Source of the DNA: Halomonas daqiaonensis
GTDB taxonomy: Bacteria > Pseudomonadota > Gammaproteobacteria > Pseudomonadales > Halomonadaceae
Direction of reading: 5' to 3'
Length of the DNA: 64,000 nucleotides
NCBI RefSeq assembly: GCF_900109725.1
Contig: NZ_FOBC01000006.1
Location: forward strand, 1-64,000
Positions within the stretch are counted from its first letter, which is position 1. Every line of letters starts with the position of its first letter. This document shows, one piece after another, positions 1 through 8,514 of this stretch. Made by a program: the position numbers and the translations under genes. The notes under the pieces were generated by a model. That model ran no database searches. It worked only from the letters and a program-made list of their open reading frames with translations, and was not told the origin of the DNA.

Positions 1-174
1 CGAGCGCTGTATGCGCTGCGCAAGCACACGGTGGAGCCGGTCTTCGGCATCATCAAACACGTGATGGGGTTCCGGCAGGTCTCGCTGCGCGGTCTCGACA
101 AGGTCAGCGGTGAATGGCGCTTGGCCACCATGGCCTGGAACATCAAGCGGATGCACCGCCTGACGGCAGGGTGA
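1..174 (+). mobile_element. C-terminal fragment of an IS1182-type DDE transposase
   Basis: The open frame runs in from the left window edge and stops with TGA at 172-174, giving 57 residues. The segment EPVFGIIKHVMGF followed by RGLDKVSGEWRLATMAWN and a KRMHRL tail is the usual C-terminus of IS1182-family DDE transposases, which carry the last catalytic Glu in the EPVFG motif. The rest of the gene lies outside the window, so it cannot be told whether the element is intact. It marks the left edge of the purine catabolic island. Confidence 0.8.
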
Positions 175-189
175 GGGAAACCCCCTCAT

Positions 190-212
190 CTGGCCCCGCA
201 TAACGGGGCCAG
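190..212. terminator. Perfect 9-bp stem-loop downstream of the transposase
   Basis: CTGGCCCCG at 190-198 and CGGGGCCAG at 204-212 form a perfect stem around a 5-nt loop. It lies 15 bp after the transposase stop. No T-tract follows, so it may be a weak terminator or part of the insertion-sequence end. Confidence 0.4.
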
Positions 213-357
213 AATCGGCGCAGGGAGGGTCAACAGCGTCTTTCCAGCCGCATGACCAATTACCCTGCGGAAAAACCAACGAGGGGACGCTGCATCTGCG
301 GTTCGAGCCCCTTAACCCGACAGCCTGCTAGCGAAACGCAAGACGAGGTTCCCCCTC

Positions 358-1560
358 ATGCAAGCCTACCTGCTGGATTTTGCCAACTTCATGCTGCGCT
401 GGCTGCACGTCATCGCTGCCGTCGCCTGGATCGGTGAATCCATCTACTTCGTGATGCTGGACAACAGCCTGCGCCCGCCCAAGGCCGCCGAGGATCGCAG
501 CAAGGGCGTATTCGGTGAGATGTGGGCGGTGCACGGTGGCGGCTTCTACCATAATCAGAAGTACGCCAGCGCCCCCGACAAGCTGCCCGAGGACCTGCAC
601 TGGTCGTTCTGGAAGGCCTATACCACCTGGCTCACCGGCTTCGGCCTGTTCGTCATCCTCTACATGGTCAACCCGAGCTTCTATCTGGTGAATCCTGGCA
701 GCGACTGGGCCTGGGCGGCGAACATGAGCGGCTGGCAGGCCAATGTCATGGCGCTGGTCTTCCTGCTGGCCGGCTGGGTGGTCTACAACGAACTGTGCAA
801 GCGCATCAGCCCCGACATGGAACGCGACGGCCTTCTGAGCATCGCCGTGGCGGTAATGATGGTAGTGGTGGCCTACCTGAGCAGCCAGATCTTCTCGGGA
901 CGTGCTGCCTTCCTGCTCACCGGCGCGGTGATGGCCACCGCCATGTCGGCCAACGTCTTCTTCTGGATCATTCCCGGCCAGCGCCGCATGGTGAAGGCGA
1001 TGAAGGCCGGCGAGACCCCGAATCCCCTGGATGGCAAGCGCGGCAAGCAGCGCTCGGTGCACAACACCTACTTCACCCTGCCGGTGGTGCTGCTGATGAT
1101 CAGTAACCACTACTCCTTCGCCTACGCCCATGAGCTGTCCTGGGTGATCATGTCGCTGTTCATCTTCGCCGGTGCCCTGATCCGCCAGTATTTCGTGCTG
1201 ATGCATGCCGGTCACAAGCGCCCGGCCTATCCAGCGGCCGGAGTGGCTCTGATCCTGGTGGCGTTCTGGATGGCGGCTCCCTCAAGCGGTAGCCAGGCCA
1301 ATGCTACGGCCGCCGTGGCCCCCGATCTGGAGGAGGTGCACGAGATCATTCAGGCGCGCTGCGTGACCTGTCACTCTCGCGAACCGACCCAGCCGGGCTT
1401 CACTGCACCGCCGGCCGGCATGGCCTATGACACCCTCGAGCAGCTCCGGACCCAGCAGGAAAAGGTCAAGGACGTGGTGGCGAGCGGTTACATGCCGCTG
1501 GGTAACATGACCGGGATGACCGACGAGGAGCGCGCGATCATCGCCGCCTGGGAAGAGTGA
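358..1560 (+). CDS. puuD: Membrane-bound urate oxidase PuuD with C-terminal cytochrome c domain
   Basis: PuuD oxidises urate to 5-hydroxyisourate in the inner membrane and passes electrons to the respiratory chain. The 400-residue protein has the family N-terminus (FANFMLRWLHVIAAVAWIGE), several hydrophobic segments to about residue 310, then a cytochrome c domain. The heme-binding CVTCH is at residues 335-339 and a likely Met ligand lies in GYMPLGNMTG near 378-386. The length and domain order match known PuuD proteins. The ATG at 358 follows a GACGAGG ribosome-binding site. It stands alone in front of a GntR regulator. This is the entry step for the ureide genes downstream. The genes for 5-hydroxyisourate hydrolase and OHCU decarboxylase are not in the window. 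Confidence 0.93.
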   Translation: MQAYLLDFANFMLRWLHVIAAVAWIGESIYFVMLDNSLRPPKAAEDRSKGVFGEMWAVHGGGFYHNQKYASAPDKLPEDLHWSFWKAYTTWLTGFGLFVILYMVNPSFYLVNPGSDWAWAANMSGWQANVMALVFLLAGWVVYNELCKRISPDMERDGLLSIAVAVMMVVVAYLSSQIFSGRAAFLLTGAVMATAMSANVFFWIIPGQRRMVKAMKAGETPNPLDGKRGKQRSVHNTYFTLPVVLLMISNHYSFAYAHELSWVIMSLFIFAGALIRQYFVLMHAGHKRPAYPAAGVALILVAFWMAAPSSGSQANATAAVAPDLEEVHEIIQARCVTCHSREPTQPGFTAPPAGMAYDTLEQLRTQQEKVKDVVASGYMPLGNMTGMTDEERAIIAAWEE

Positions 1561-1591
1561 ACCGAGACCGGTCGCCGGCCGGCCACCGACA

Positions 1592-1599
1592 TGTATACA
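1592..1599. promoter_or_regulatory. TGTATACA operator-like palindrome upstream of GntR gene
   Basis: The perfect palindrome TGTATACA sits in ATGTATACAAT, about 45 bp before the chosen start of the GntR gene at 1642. The same core recurs in front of other genes of this island (5744, 5844, 13137, 18815, 24049). The position suggests autoregulation. GntR/FCD repressors are known to bind ATTGTATACAAT-type sites, as described for MdcY. Confidence 0.55.
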
Positions 1600-1641
1600 A
1601 TGTTCGTGCATGCCGGTGACTATCAGGGAAGGAGGGGCTCG

Positions 1642-2373
1642 ATGAACCAGCGCCAGACGATTACTGATGGTGACAACTCGGGACGACCGGGCAAGAGCGG
1701 GGACGGTGCCGAGCGTCACGAGGAGATCCACCGTTCGATCAGCGACGCTATCATCGAGCATCGCCTCAGGCCCGGGGCGCGCCTGCGCGAGGATGCCCTG
1801 GCCGAGGTCTTCGGCATCAGCCGGACCGGGATCCGTAAGATCCTACAGCGCCTGGCCCTGGAACAGCTCGTCACGCTGACGCCGCGCCGTGGGGCCAGCG
1901 TGACCCGGCCCACCGCCGAGGAGGCCAAGGATGTATTCGACGCTCGCCAGATGGTCGAGTGCGGTTTGATGCCGGAGGTCGCCCGGCGCATCACCGATGA
2001 TGACCTGCGCGAGCTTCTCGAAATGGCCCGGCGCGAGCGCCAGGCCCTGAAGTCCGGCGAGCAGAGCATGGCGATCCGGCTCTCTGCGGACTTTCACGCC
2101 CGCTTGGCGCGCATCTCCGGCAATGCCACCCTGGCCGATTTCGTCGATCGGCTCTGTTCACGTTCCTCGCTGATCCTCGCGGTCTATGGCAATCCCGGTC
2201 ACCTCGGCTGCGAGTCCCACGACCATGACGATCTGATTGGCTACCTGGAGGCTGGCAACGGCGAGCGCGCCCAGGCCTTCATGGGCCGACACCTCAAGGC
2301 CATCGAGGCCTCGCTGTCCATCGTCGAGGAAGAGGCGGAGGCGCCGGACCTCCACAGGATCTTCTCTGACTGA
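1642..2373 (+). CDS. GntR-family transcriptional regulator (FCD domain)
   Basis: This is a 243-residue regulator with an N-terminal winged helix (LAEVFGISRTGIRKILQRLA) and a C-terminal all-helical FCD ligand domain containing the metal-site pattern DFHARLARISGN. The ATG at 1642 was chosen because GGAAGGAGG lies just before it. An upstream in-frame ATG at 1591 overlaps a TGTATACA palindrome and has no such site. It lies directly after puuD. Its recognition helix (GISRTGIRK) resembles that of the GntR gene at 24130 (GVSRSVVRK) more than that of the one at 8515. It is probably a local repressor of purine or ureide catabolism. The effector is unknown. Confidence 0.88.
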   Translation: MNQRQTITDGDNSGRPGKSGDGAERHEEIHRSISDAIIEHRLRPGARLREDALAEVFGISRTGIRKILQRLALEQLVTLTPRRGASVTRPTAEEAKDVFDARQMVECGLMPEVARRITDDDLRELLEMARRERQALKSGEQSMAIRLSADFHARLARISGNATLADFVDRLCSRSSLILAVYGNPGHLGCESHDHDDLIGYLEAGNGERAQAFMGRHLKAIEASLSIVEEEAEAPDLHRIFSD

Positions 2374-2513
2374 GGCTAAGGCTCGGCGCGCAACTCACTA
2401 GTTCCCTAGTGAGCCGCGCTTGGTGGTGGAGTCGCCATCAGGCTTTGCTCTTCGCCCTGGCAACCCTCCGGAGCCACGCCATACTGAGGGCATGGAAGAC
2501 ACTCTCGGGTGAT

Positions 2514-3098
2514 ATGGTCGTGTCTCTACCGACAGATGACGCCCCGGAAGAGATTTCCCTGGGCAGGGTCTATGAGGAGTATGTCCGGATCAGTGAGGTC
2601 TGCAACGACTATATTCACCGGTCGCTGGGGGACATACGCCTATTCGGCTCCATCGGGGCCCTGCTGGCGTGGGATCCCCTGGCACGCCTGTTCGAGCTGG
2701 ATGCCCAACTCCAGCAACCGGTGACCCCGGTTGGCTTCCTGATCCTGCTGCTGTTGATCGTGCTGGTGATGTTCTTCGACCTGCTCAAGCAGTCGATCTT
2801 CTTCTTCCATCTGCAGCGCATGCAAGCGCTTGAGCGAGTCCTCAACCGTGCCGCCGGTGATCGCGGCGAGCTCTTCCATCTCGCCGGCGGCTGGCCGGAC
2901 TGGTTTCGACGCTACCATGCCCCCGCGGCCAATGGCTTCTGGGGTGTCTTCTATCTGCTGGTGGTGGTATTTCCATCGATCATTCTCTACCTGCAGGAGT
3001 ATGGGGGTTGGCTGTTCGTGTATCTGCCGACCGCTATCGTCTTGCTGGGATTGCATGCGTGCTGTGCCATGCGGATATTGGGCTCTCTGGAACCCTGA
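2514..3098 (+). CDS. Hypothetical membrane protein
   Basis: I do not recognise the family. From the ATG at 2514 the product has 194 residues. A hydrophilic N-terminus is followed by a long hydrophobic stretch (VGFLILLLLIVLVMFFDLL), a cytoplasmic-looking basic segment, and two further membrane segments near the C-terminus (FWGVFYLLVVVFP and WLFVYLPTAIVLLG). A GTG at 2409 would extend it by 35 residues, but that extension looks like read-through of intergenic sequence. It faces the convergent permease gene at 3236 across a strong stem-loop. No function is inferred. Confidence 0.6.
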   Translation: MVVSLPTDDAPEEISLGRVYEEYVRISEVCNDYIHRSLGDIRLFGSIGALLAWDPLARLFELDAQLQQPVTPVGFLILLLLIVLVMFFDLLKQSIFFFHLQRMQALERVLNRAAGDRGELFHLAGGWPDWFRRYHAPAANGFWGVFYLLVVVFPSIILYLQEYGGWLFVYLPTAIVLLGLHACCAMRILGSLEP

Positions 3099-3195
3099 GA
3101 GGCTGTCAGATTTGACCGATCGTCTGGATAACCAACTCGCTCTCAATTTATCGACGTCACCGCTGTGATCGTGAGGGTACTGCGTATGTCGGAGG

Positions 3196-3218
3196 GCTGC
3201 CCGGCATGGCCGGGCAGC
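3196..3218. terminator. Stem-loop between convergent genes
   Basis: GCTGCCCGGC at 3196-3205 pairs perfectly with GCCGGGCAGC at 3209-3218 around a 3-nt loop. It lies between two convergent genes, where a bidirectional terminator is expected. A T-tract is lacking. Confidence 0.5.
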
Positions 3219-3235
3219 GATCGTGGGGCCGTGGC

Positions 3236-4621
3236 TTACTCACGGAAGCGCTGGCAGGGGGCCCAGTGCTTCATCAGCAGGAAATAGGTCAGGCCGGCCG
3301 GTATCAGGCTGGCGTACCAGGAGACAGCCGAGAATGAGAGGGCAGCGACGATGCCCACCGCGGTGGCCACCAGTGCCGCGTAGTTCATGCCTTGGTAGGG
3401 GCCGGTTTCGTCATACAGCTTGCCGAGATCCAGGGTGCGGCGACGGATGATGTAGTAGTCCACCACCAAAATGGCGAAGATCGGGCCGAGGAAAGCCGAG
3501 TAGGTCTGCACGAAAAGTTGCAGGCCGGCAGCGGAATCCGGCTGCACCAGCTTCCAGGGGAAGGTGGCGAAGGCCAGAAGACCGACGATCACGGTGGCCA
3601 CCGGGAACTTCAGCTTGAAAACGTCCATCAGCACATAGGTCGGCGGTACCACGTTGTTGAGCACGTTGGTGGTGACCTGGGCGAAGGCGATGAACAGCAG
3701 GGTAGTCATCAGCAGCGGGGTGTTGTCCACGGCGCTGGCGAACACCTGAATGGGGTCGGCAGTGCCGGTGGCCTCGGAGACCATGTAGCCGATCAGGCCC
3801 ATGAAGAGGGTGCAGGGCAGGATCGACATGGCGTAGATGGTGGTGAGGAGCCCCGGGCCGGTGCCGTGCTTGTGCTCCCGGGAATAGTCGCTGACGTTGA
3901 GCATCATGGTGCTGTAAATCCCCAGGAACAGCATGGTGGCGCCCCAGAACGGCATTCCCCAGGAGCCTTCCATGGTCAGCAGACTGGCGGAGAGTTCATC
4001 ACCGTAGCGCTGCACCGTGGCGTAGAACATGTACATCAGCGAGGCAAGGATGAAGGCGCTGCCGATGTTCTCCAGCCACTTGATGCCCTGGAAACCCATC
4101 ACCGACAGGCCGATCTGCAGGAACTGGAAGGCGATGAAGTAGAAGATCAGATTATCGAAGCCGAACAGGGTGGCCGAGACCATGTTCAGGGCGCCGGCAC
4201 CGATCCAGCTCTGGAAGCCGTACCAGACCACCGCGGGCACTGCCCTCACCAGCCCGGGAATTCGCGTGCCGGAAAAGCCGAAGGCGCTGCGCGCCTGGAC
4301 CATGAAGGGGATGCCGTACTTGTAGCCGGCTGCTCCGTTGATGGCCAGGGCAATGCCGATAACAAAGCAGCCGATGGCGATGGCGAGGGTGGCCTGGATC
4401 AGGTTCAAGGTGCCGACCACGCTGGAGCCCATGGCGAAGGTGCCGATGGAGACGCAGCCGCCGAACCAGGCCAGGAAATAGGAGGGCCGGCCCATGATAC
4501 GGGTCTGCTGGGGGGCCAGGCTCTCCTGACCCGGAGCCTTGGTGCTTTTGTCGCTGGTCTGTGAGGGGGCAGCGGCGATCCCCGCGGCCGTGGTCGTGCT
4601 GTCGGGAGTGGGATGACTCAT
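3236..4621 (-). CDS. NCS1-family nucleobase/ureide permease
   Basis: This 461-residue inner-membrane protein has about 12 membrane segments and the NCS1 (nucleobase:cation symporter-1) pattern: SYFLAWFGGCVSIGTFAMGSS at the first helix, PFMVQARSAFG, and AVVWYGFQSWIGAGAL. The ATG at 4621 has GAGGA upstream. It is transcribed leftward after the racemase gene at 4764, and the two probably form one unit. NCS1 carriers import uracil, cytosine, allantoin or hydantoins with Na+ or H+. The setting beside allantoin racemase and allantoinase favours allantoin or a related ureide, but the sequence does not settle the substrate. Confidence 0.88.
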   Translation of the reverse strand: MSHPTPDSTTTAAGIAAAPSQTSDKSTKAPGQESLAPQQTRIMGRPSYFLAWFGGCVSIGTFAMGSSVVGTLNLIQATLAIAIGCFVIGIALAINGAAGYKYGIPFMVQARSAFGFSGTRIPGLVRAVPAVVWYGFQSWIGAGALNMVSATLFGFDNLIFYFIAFQFLQIGLSVMGFQGIKWLENIGSAFILASLMYMFYATVQRYGDELSASLLTMEGSWGMPFWGATMLFLGIYSTMMLNVSDYSREHKHGTGPGLLTTIYAMSILPCTLFMGLIGYMVSEATGTADPIQVFASAVDNTPLLMTTLLFIAFAQVTTNVLNNVVPPTYVLMDVFKLKFPVATVIVGLLAFATFPWKLVQPDSAAGLQLFVQTYSAFLGPIFAILVVDYYIIRRRTLDLGKLYDETGPYQGMNYAALVATAVGIVAALSFSAVSWYASLIPAGLTYFLLMKHWAPCQRFRE

Positions 4622-4763
4622 GGTGATGTCCTCGCAAGTCGTTTCTGTGCTTGTGGTTGTCTTCCGGCAGGGACTGCCGTGGAAGGCTTGCGGCGTGGCG
4701 CGCGCCGGTGGCGCGATGCGTTCTAGTTGTTCGTTACGGCTATTGATGCACGAAGCGTGCCGT

Positions 4764-5510
4764 TCAGAGCTGCGGCGTCAACTGGGAGAAGCCTTCGAAG
4801 CGCCCCGTGAAGGTCTTGGGCCGGGGGAAGGCGAGGTCGCCATGCTTGCTGGTACAAAGCCCCAGACCGACCAGGGCCTCGGCCAGCTTGACGGCGGCGG
4901 TTACCCCCTCGACCACCGGCAGGCCGACCTCGCGGCTGATGGTGTCGGTCAGGTCGGCCATGCCGCCGCAGCCCAGCACGATGGCGCCGATATTGTCCTC
5001 GTCGCGGGCCTGTCGGCACTCGTCAATGATGCGATTCAGGGCCACGTCATCATCCGCTTCCAGGTCCAGCACCGGGATTTCCGCGGCGCGAACCCGCCGG
5101 CAGTGCTGGTGAAAACCGTATTGCTCCAGCAGGTGCTCGGCGATGATGCCGGTACGTCCCAGAGTGGTGACGATGGAGAAGCGGGTGCTGATCAGCGTCG
5201 CCATATGGAAGGCGGCTTCGGCGATCCCGATCACCGGTGCGCGGGTCAGTTCGCGAGCGGCCAGCAGGCCGGGGTCGCCGAAACAGGCGATCACGTAGGC
5301 ATCCGCGCCCTCACGCTCGCCGGCCAGCACCTCCTCGAGCACGCCGACTGCACTGACGGCCTCGTCGAAGTGGCTCTCGATGGAGACCGGTCCATGGTCG
5401 GGATGGCGCGCAGAGATGCGGGTACCGGGGGAAGCGATGCGGCTCGCCGCCTCGCCGATCGTGGCCGTCATGCCGGCAGTGGTATTGGGGTTGATGACGC
5501 GGATATGCAT
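4764..5510 (-). CDS. Allantoin/hydantoin racemase (Asp/Glu racemase superfamily)
   Basis: This 248-residue cytoplasmic racemase interconverts the enantiomers of allantoin or of 5-substituted hydantoins. The N-terminus IRVINPNTT is typical of the hydantoin-racemase branch. The two catalytic cysteines are both present: Cys76 in ACFGDPG and Cys181 in LGCGGMAD. It is read divergently from puuE across an AT-rich 404-bp region and lies upstream of the NCS1 permease gene. The context suggests allantoin racemase (HpxA-like), supplying the isomer used by PuuE. Two further racemase-superfamily genes lie within 9 kb but lack one or both of these cysteines. Confidence 0.86.
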   Translation of the reverse strand: MHIRVINPNTTAGMTATIGEAASRIASPGTRISARHPDHGPVSIESHFDEAVSAVGVLEEVLAGEREGADAYVIACFGDPGLLAARELTRAPVIGIAEAAFHMATLISTRFSIVTTLGRTGIIAEHLLEQYGFHQHCRRVRAAEIPVLDLEADDDVALNRIIDECRQARDEDNIGAIVLGCGGMADLTDTISREVGLPVVEGVTAAVKLAEALVGLGLCTSKHGDLAFPRPKTFTGRFEGFSQLTPQL

Positions 5511-5743
5511 GGCGAGGTCTCTCGGAGGTTAGCTTCGTGAACAATAAATTTTATCTTTGTACACAAAATAGCTCCCGAGGGCACAGTCTGCAAGTACGGA
5601 AATCCAACCTAGAATATAAAAAATATTCGTTTAATATTAATAGTTTAGCGTTTTTACGAGCAATCTTCAGAAATGTCACCGCAAGCAGCAACCGGCAATG
5701 GCACACGATTCCGCCTCAAATGAGGACAGTTTATAATTAAAAA

Positions 5744-5751
5744 TGTATACA
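5744..5751. promoter_or_regulatory. TGTATACA operator-like palindrome (distal)
   Basis: An exact TGTATACA in the context AATGTATACAGT lies 164 bp before the puuE start. With the copy 100 bp downstream, it could allow looping by a dimeric GntR repressor. Confidence 0.5.
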
Positions 5752-5843
5752 GTATCGGGGTTTACAGGACCAAACCCTAGTCCACATCGGCTTGGACTTT
5801 GCTGGAGGGTTGCGGACTTAGTGAGCACACTCTATCTTTGCAT

Positions 5844-5851
5844 TGTATACA
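5844..5851. promoter_or_regulatory. TGTATACA operator-like palindrome (puuE-proximal)
   Basis: An exact TGTATACA in ATTGTATACACG lies 63 bp before the chosen puuE start, a normal place for a repressor site overlapping a promoter. Confidence 0.55.
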
Positions 5852-5914
5852 CGATATGCCCCGTCTCCGGCGTTTCGCCGGTGTAAGGCGCCAGAACAAT
5901 CAGGAAGCCCAGCC

Positions 5915-6853
5915 ATGACGCACGTTCCCTCGACCGATTATCCCCGTGACCTGGTCGGTTACGGCCGCACCCCGCCCCACGCCAACTGGCCGGGTGGGGC
6001 GAGGATCGCCGTGCAGTTCGTGCTCAACTACGAGGAAGGCGGCGAGAACTGCGTGCTGCACGGCGACGAGGGGTCCGAGCAGTTCCTCTCCGAGATCATC
6101 GGTGCTCCCGCCTTCCCCGATCGCCACCTGAGCATGGAGTCGATCTACGAGTACGGGTCGCGGGCCGGGGTGTGGCGCATCCTGCGCGAGTTCGAGCGCC
6201 GCGGCCTGCCTCTCACCGTGTTCGGCGTGGCCATGGCCCTGGAGCGCCACCCCGAGGTGGCCCATGCCTTCAAGGAACTGGGCCATGAGGTCGCCTGTCA
6301 CGGCTATCGCTGGATCCACTACCAGGAGGTACCGGAAGAGGTCGAGCGTGAGCACCTTAAGAAGGCGATGGCGATCTTCCAGCGCCTCTATGGCGAGAAG
6401 CCGCTGGGCTGGTACACCGGTCGCGACAGCCCCAACACTCGCCGGCTGGTGCTCGATGAGGGCGGCTTCCTCTACGACAGCGACTACTACGGCGACGACC
6501 TGCCGTTCTGGACCCGCGAGGCGGACAGCCAGGGCCGTGAGCATGACCATCTGATCGTGCCCTATACCCTGGACAGCAATGACATGCGCTTCGCCGCCCC
6601 CCAGGGGTTCAACACCGCCGACCACTTCTTTACCTACCTGCGTGACGCCTTCGATGTGCTCTATGCCGAAGGCGAGGAGTCACCGAAGATGCTCTCGGTG
6701 GGCATGCACTGTCGCTTGCTGGGCCGCCCGGGCCGCTTTCGCGCCCTGCAGCGATTCCTCGACCATATCGAGGCCCATGACCGGGTCTGGGTGGCGCGAC
6801 GCGTGGATATCGCCCGCCATTGGGCGAAGCATCATCCGGCGCCAGGCCGCTAA
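5915..6853 (+). CDS. puuE: Cofactor-independent allantoinase PuuE
   Basis: PuuE hydrolyses allantoin to allantoate. The 312-residue protein is a polysaccharide-deacetylase-fold (NodB-like) enzyme of the PuuE type, unrelated to metal-dependent AllB. Recognisable segments are DLVGYGRTPPHANWPGGARI, FVLNYEEGGE, EVACHGYRWIHYQ and YTGRDSPNTRRL, all characteristic of this family. The ATG at 5915 is preceded by AGGAAG. A longer frame from 5843 would translate the TGTATACA operator region and is rejected. It opens a rightward set with allE and allA. No allantoate amidohydrolase gene follows, so the next step must be encoded elsewhere. Confidence 0.93.
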   Translation: MTHVPSTDYPRDLVGYGRTPPHANWPGGARIAVQFVLNYEEGGENCVLHGDEGSEQFLSEIIGAPAFPDRHLSMESIYEYGSRAGVWRILREFERRGLPLTVFGVAMALERHPEVAHAFKELGHEVACHGYRWIHYQEVPEEVEREHLKKAMAIFQRLYGEKPLGWYTGRDSPNTRRLVLDEGGFLYDSDYYGDDLPFWTREADSQGREHDHLIVPYTLDSNDMRFAAPQGFNTADHFFTYLRDAFDVLYAEGEESPKMLSVGMHCRLLGRPGRFRALQRFLDHIEAHDRVWVARRVDIARHWAKHHPAPGR

Positions 6854-7052
6854 AAATTGCACTCGAGTAGGTTCGCTTCCTGGACGACCGAGGGGCGCCG
6901 GGGATAGGCCGAAGAGGAGGTCCTACGCCAGGGATGGCGTCGGTAGCGCCCAGGGAAGGGTTCACAGCGCCTCCTCGAAGGCCTGTCGCCGGATCAGCCC
7001 CGAGGGACTTGTCCCATAGCGAAGCCAGAGATCCGATGACTCAGGACATCCC

Positions 7053-7886
7053 ATGAAACAACGCAACTATTACGCTCCGCACGGCGGCCATCCGCCCCAG
7101 ACCCAGCTGCTTTCCGACCGGGCGGTGTTCACCGAGGCCTATGCCGTCATCCCCAAGGGTGTCTTCGGCGACATCGTCACCAGTAACTTGCCGTTCTGGG
7201 AGGGCACCCGGCTGTGGGTGCTGGCACGTCCGCTCTCCGGGTTCGCCGAGACCTTCTCCCAGTACATCATGGAGGTCGCCCCCGGTGGGGGCAGCGAACA
7301 CCCCGAGCCCGACACCGAGGCCGAGGGGGTGCTCTTCGTGGTGGAGGGCGAGATGACCCTGACGCTGGCCGGCGAGCGCTATCAGATGCAGCCCGGTGGC
7401 TACGCCTTCCTCCCTCCCGGCAGTGACTGGCAGCTCAGGAACGAGGTCGACTCCCCGGTGCACTTCCACTGGGTGCGCAAGGCCTACGAGCGGGTCGAAG
7501 GCATCGAAGTGCCCGAGGCCTTCGTGGTCAACGAGAACGATATCTCGCCCAACGAGATGCCCGACACCGAGGGGCGCTGGGCCACCACCCGCTTCGTCGA
7601 CCCGGTCGACGTGCGCCATGACATGCACGTCAACATCGTCACCTTCCAGCCCGGCGCGGTGATCCCCTTCGACGAGACCCATGTCATGGAACACGGCCTC
7701 TATGTGCTGGAAGGCAAGGCGGTCTACCACCTCAACCAGGACTGGGTGGAGGTCGAGGCCGGCGATTTCATGTGGCTGCGTGCCTTCTGCCCCCAGGCCT
7801 GCTACGCCGGTGGCCCGGGGCCCTTCCGCTACCTGCTCTACAAGGACGTCAATCGCCACCCAAAGCTGCACCTTGGTGGTCGCTGA
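7053..7886 (+). CDS. allE: (S)-ureidoglycine aminohydrolase (bicupin AllE/UGHY)
   Basis: AllE releases ammonia from (S)-ureidoglycine to give (S)-ureidoglycolate. The 277-residue protein has two cupin domains. The C-terminal cupin carries the Mn-binding set in FDETHVMEHGLYVLEG with a later Gln (FCPQACY). The N-terminus YYAPHGGHPPQTQLLSDRAV is typical of the family. It lies 199 bp after puuE and 61 bp before allA. Its presence implies a pathway from allantoate through ureidoglycine, although the amidohydrolase making ureidoglycine is absent here. Confidence 0.92.
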   Translation: MKQRNYYAPHGGHPPQTQLLSDRAVFTEAYAVIPKGVFGDIVTSNLPFWEGTRLWVLARPLSGFAETFSQYIMEVAPGGGSEHPEPDTEAEGVLFVVEGEMTLTLAGERYQMQPGGYAFLPPGSDWQLRNEVDSPVHFHWVRKAYERVEGIEVPEAFVVNENDISPNEMPDTEGRWATTRFVDPVDVRHDMHVNIVTFQPGAVIPFDETHVMEHGLYVLEGKAVYHLNQDWVEVEAGDFMWLRAFCPQACYAGGPGPFRYLLYKDVNRHPKLHLGGR

Positions 7887-7947
7887 TACCCACGAGAGGG
7901 TCCCCGGGTAAGCCCCGATAGATGGCTGTTCTGGATTGGAGACTGAC

Positions 7948-8436
7948 ATGCTGGAACTGAAAGCCGAGCCGCTGACCGCCGAGGCCTTCGCCCCCTTCGG
8001 CGAAGTGATCGATGCCCGGATCTCGGAGTGGTTTCCCATCAACGCCGGGCGCACCCGGCGCTATCACGACCTGGCGATGGTCGAGACCCTGGGAGAGGGA
8101 GCGCGGACGCTGATCAACATCTTCGTCAGCCAGCCGGTGGAGATACCGCTGGAGCTCGACTTCCTGGAGCGCCACCCGCTGGGCAGCCAGGCCTTCATGC
8201 CGCTCCACGAAGAAAGATTTGTGGTGGTCGTCGCACCACCGGGCGACGAGATCGATCCCGCTGAGGTGCGCGCCTTCGTCACCGACGGTCGCCAGGGGGT
8301 CAACTACCGTGCCGGCACCTGGCACGCCATCCAGTCGGTGCTGGAGCGGGAAGGGGAGTTCCTGGTGGTCGACCGTGGCGGCGAAGGGAACAACTGCGAC
8401 GAGTATCCTCTTGCGGTTCGCGTGACCCTGGTATGA
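7948..8436 (+). CDS. allA: Ureidoglycolate lyase
   Basis: AllA splits (S)-ureidoglycolate into glyoxylate and urea. The 162-residue protein begins MLELKAEPLTAEAFAPFGEV and contains RYHDLAMV and YRAGTWHAI, typical of the AllA cupin-like fold. The ATG at 7948 is chosen because GGAG lies 6 bp upstream. A TTG four codons earlier would overlap that site. The glyoxylate it yields is the substrate of the gcl-hyi-glxR-ttuD genes about 10 kb downstream. The protein ends with RVTLV, like other family members. Confidence 0.92.
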   Translation: MLELKAEPLTAEAFAPFGEVIDARISEWFPINAGRTRRYHDLAMVETLGEGARTLINIFVSQPVEIPLELDFLERHPLGSQAFMPLHEERFVVVVAPPGDEIDPAEVRAFVTDGRQGVNYRAGTWHAIQSVLEREGEFLVVDRGGEGNNCDEYPLAVRVTLV

Positions 8437-8514
8437 GTGCCCATCAGTGGAAGCCGAGGGCCCAAGGAGCTGGCATCTTTTACCCTCCATAAAGGAGGGC
8501 GCCTTGCCGCAAGG

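Larger units (their letters stand above)
5511..5914. promoter_or_regulatory. AT-rich divergent regulatory region
   Basis: This 404-bp non-coding stretch lies between the divergent racemase and puuE genes and is far more AT-rich than its neighbours. It contains two exact TGTATACA palindromes (5744-5751 and 5844-5851), spaced exactly 100 bp apart, and a one-mismatch relative TTGTACACAA at 5557-5566, 47 bp from the racemase start. An open frame at 5537-5740 has no protein-like character and is rejected. Confidence 0.7.

Noticed and set aside
5537-5740. 67-codon open frame in the AT-rich divergent region
   Set aside because: The translation has no recognisable features, no ribosome-binding site was seen, and the region contains operator-like sites instead.
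8483-8499. Hairpin CCCTCC/GGAGGG between allA and the convergent GntR gene
   Set aside because: Only a 6-bp stem with no T-tract on the exit side in either direction; too weak to call a terminator.
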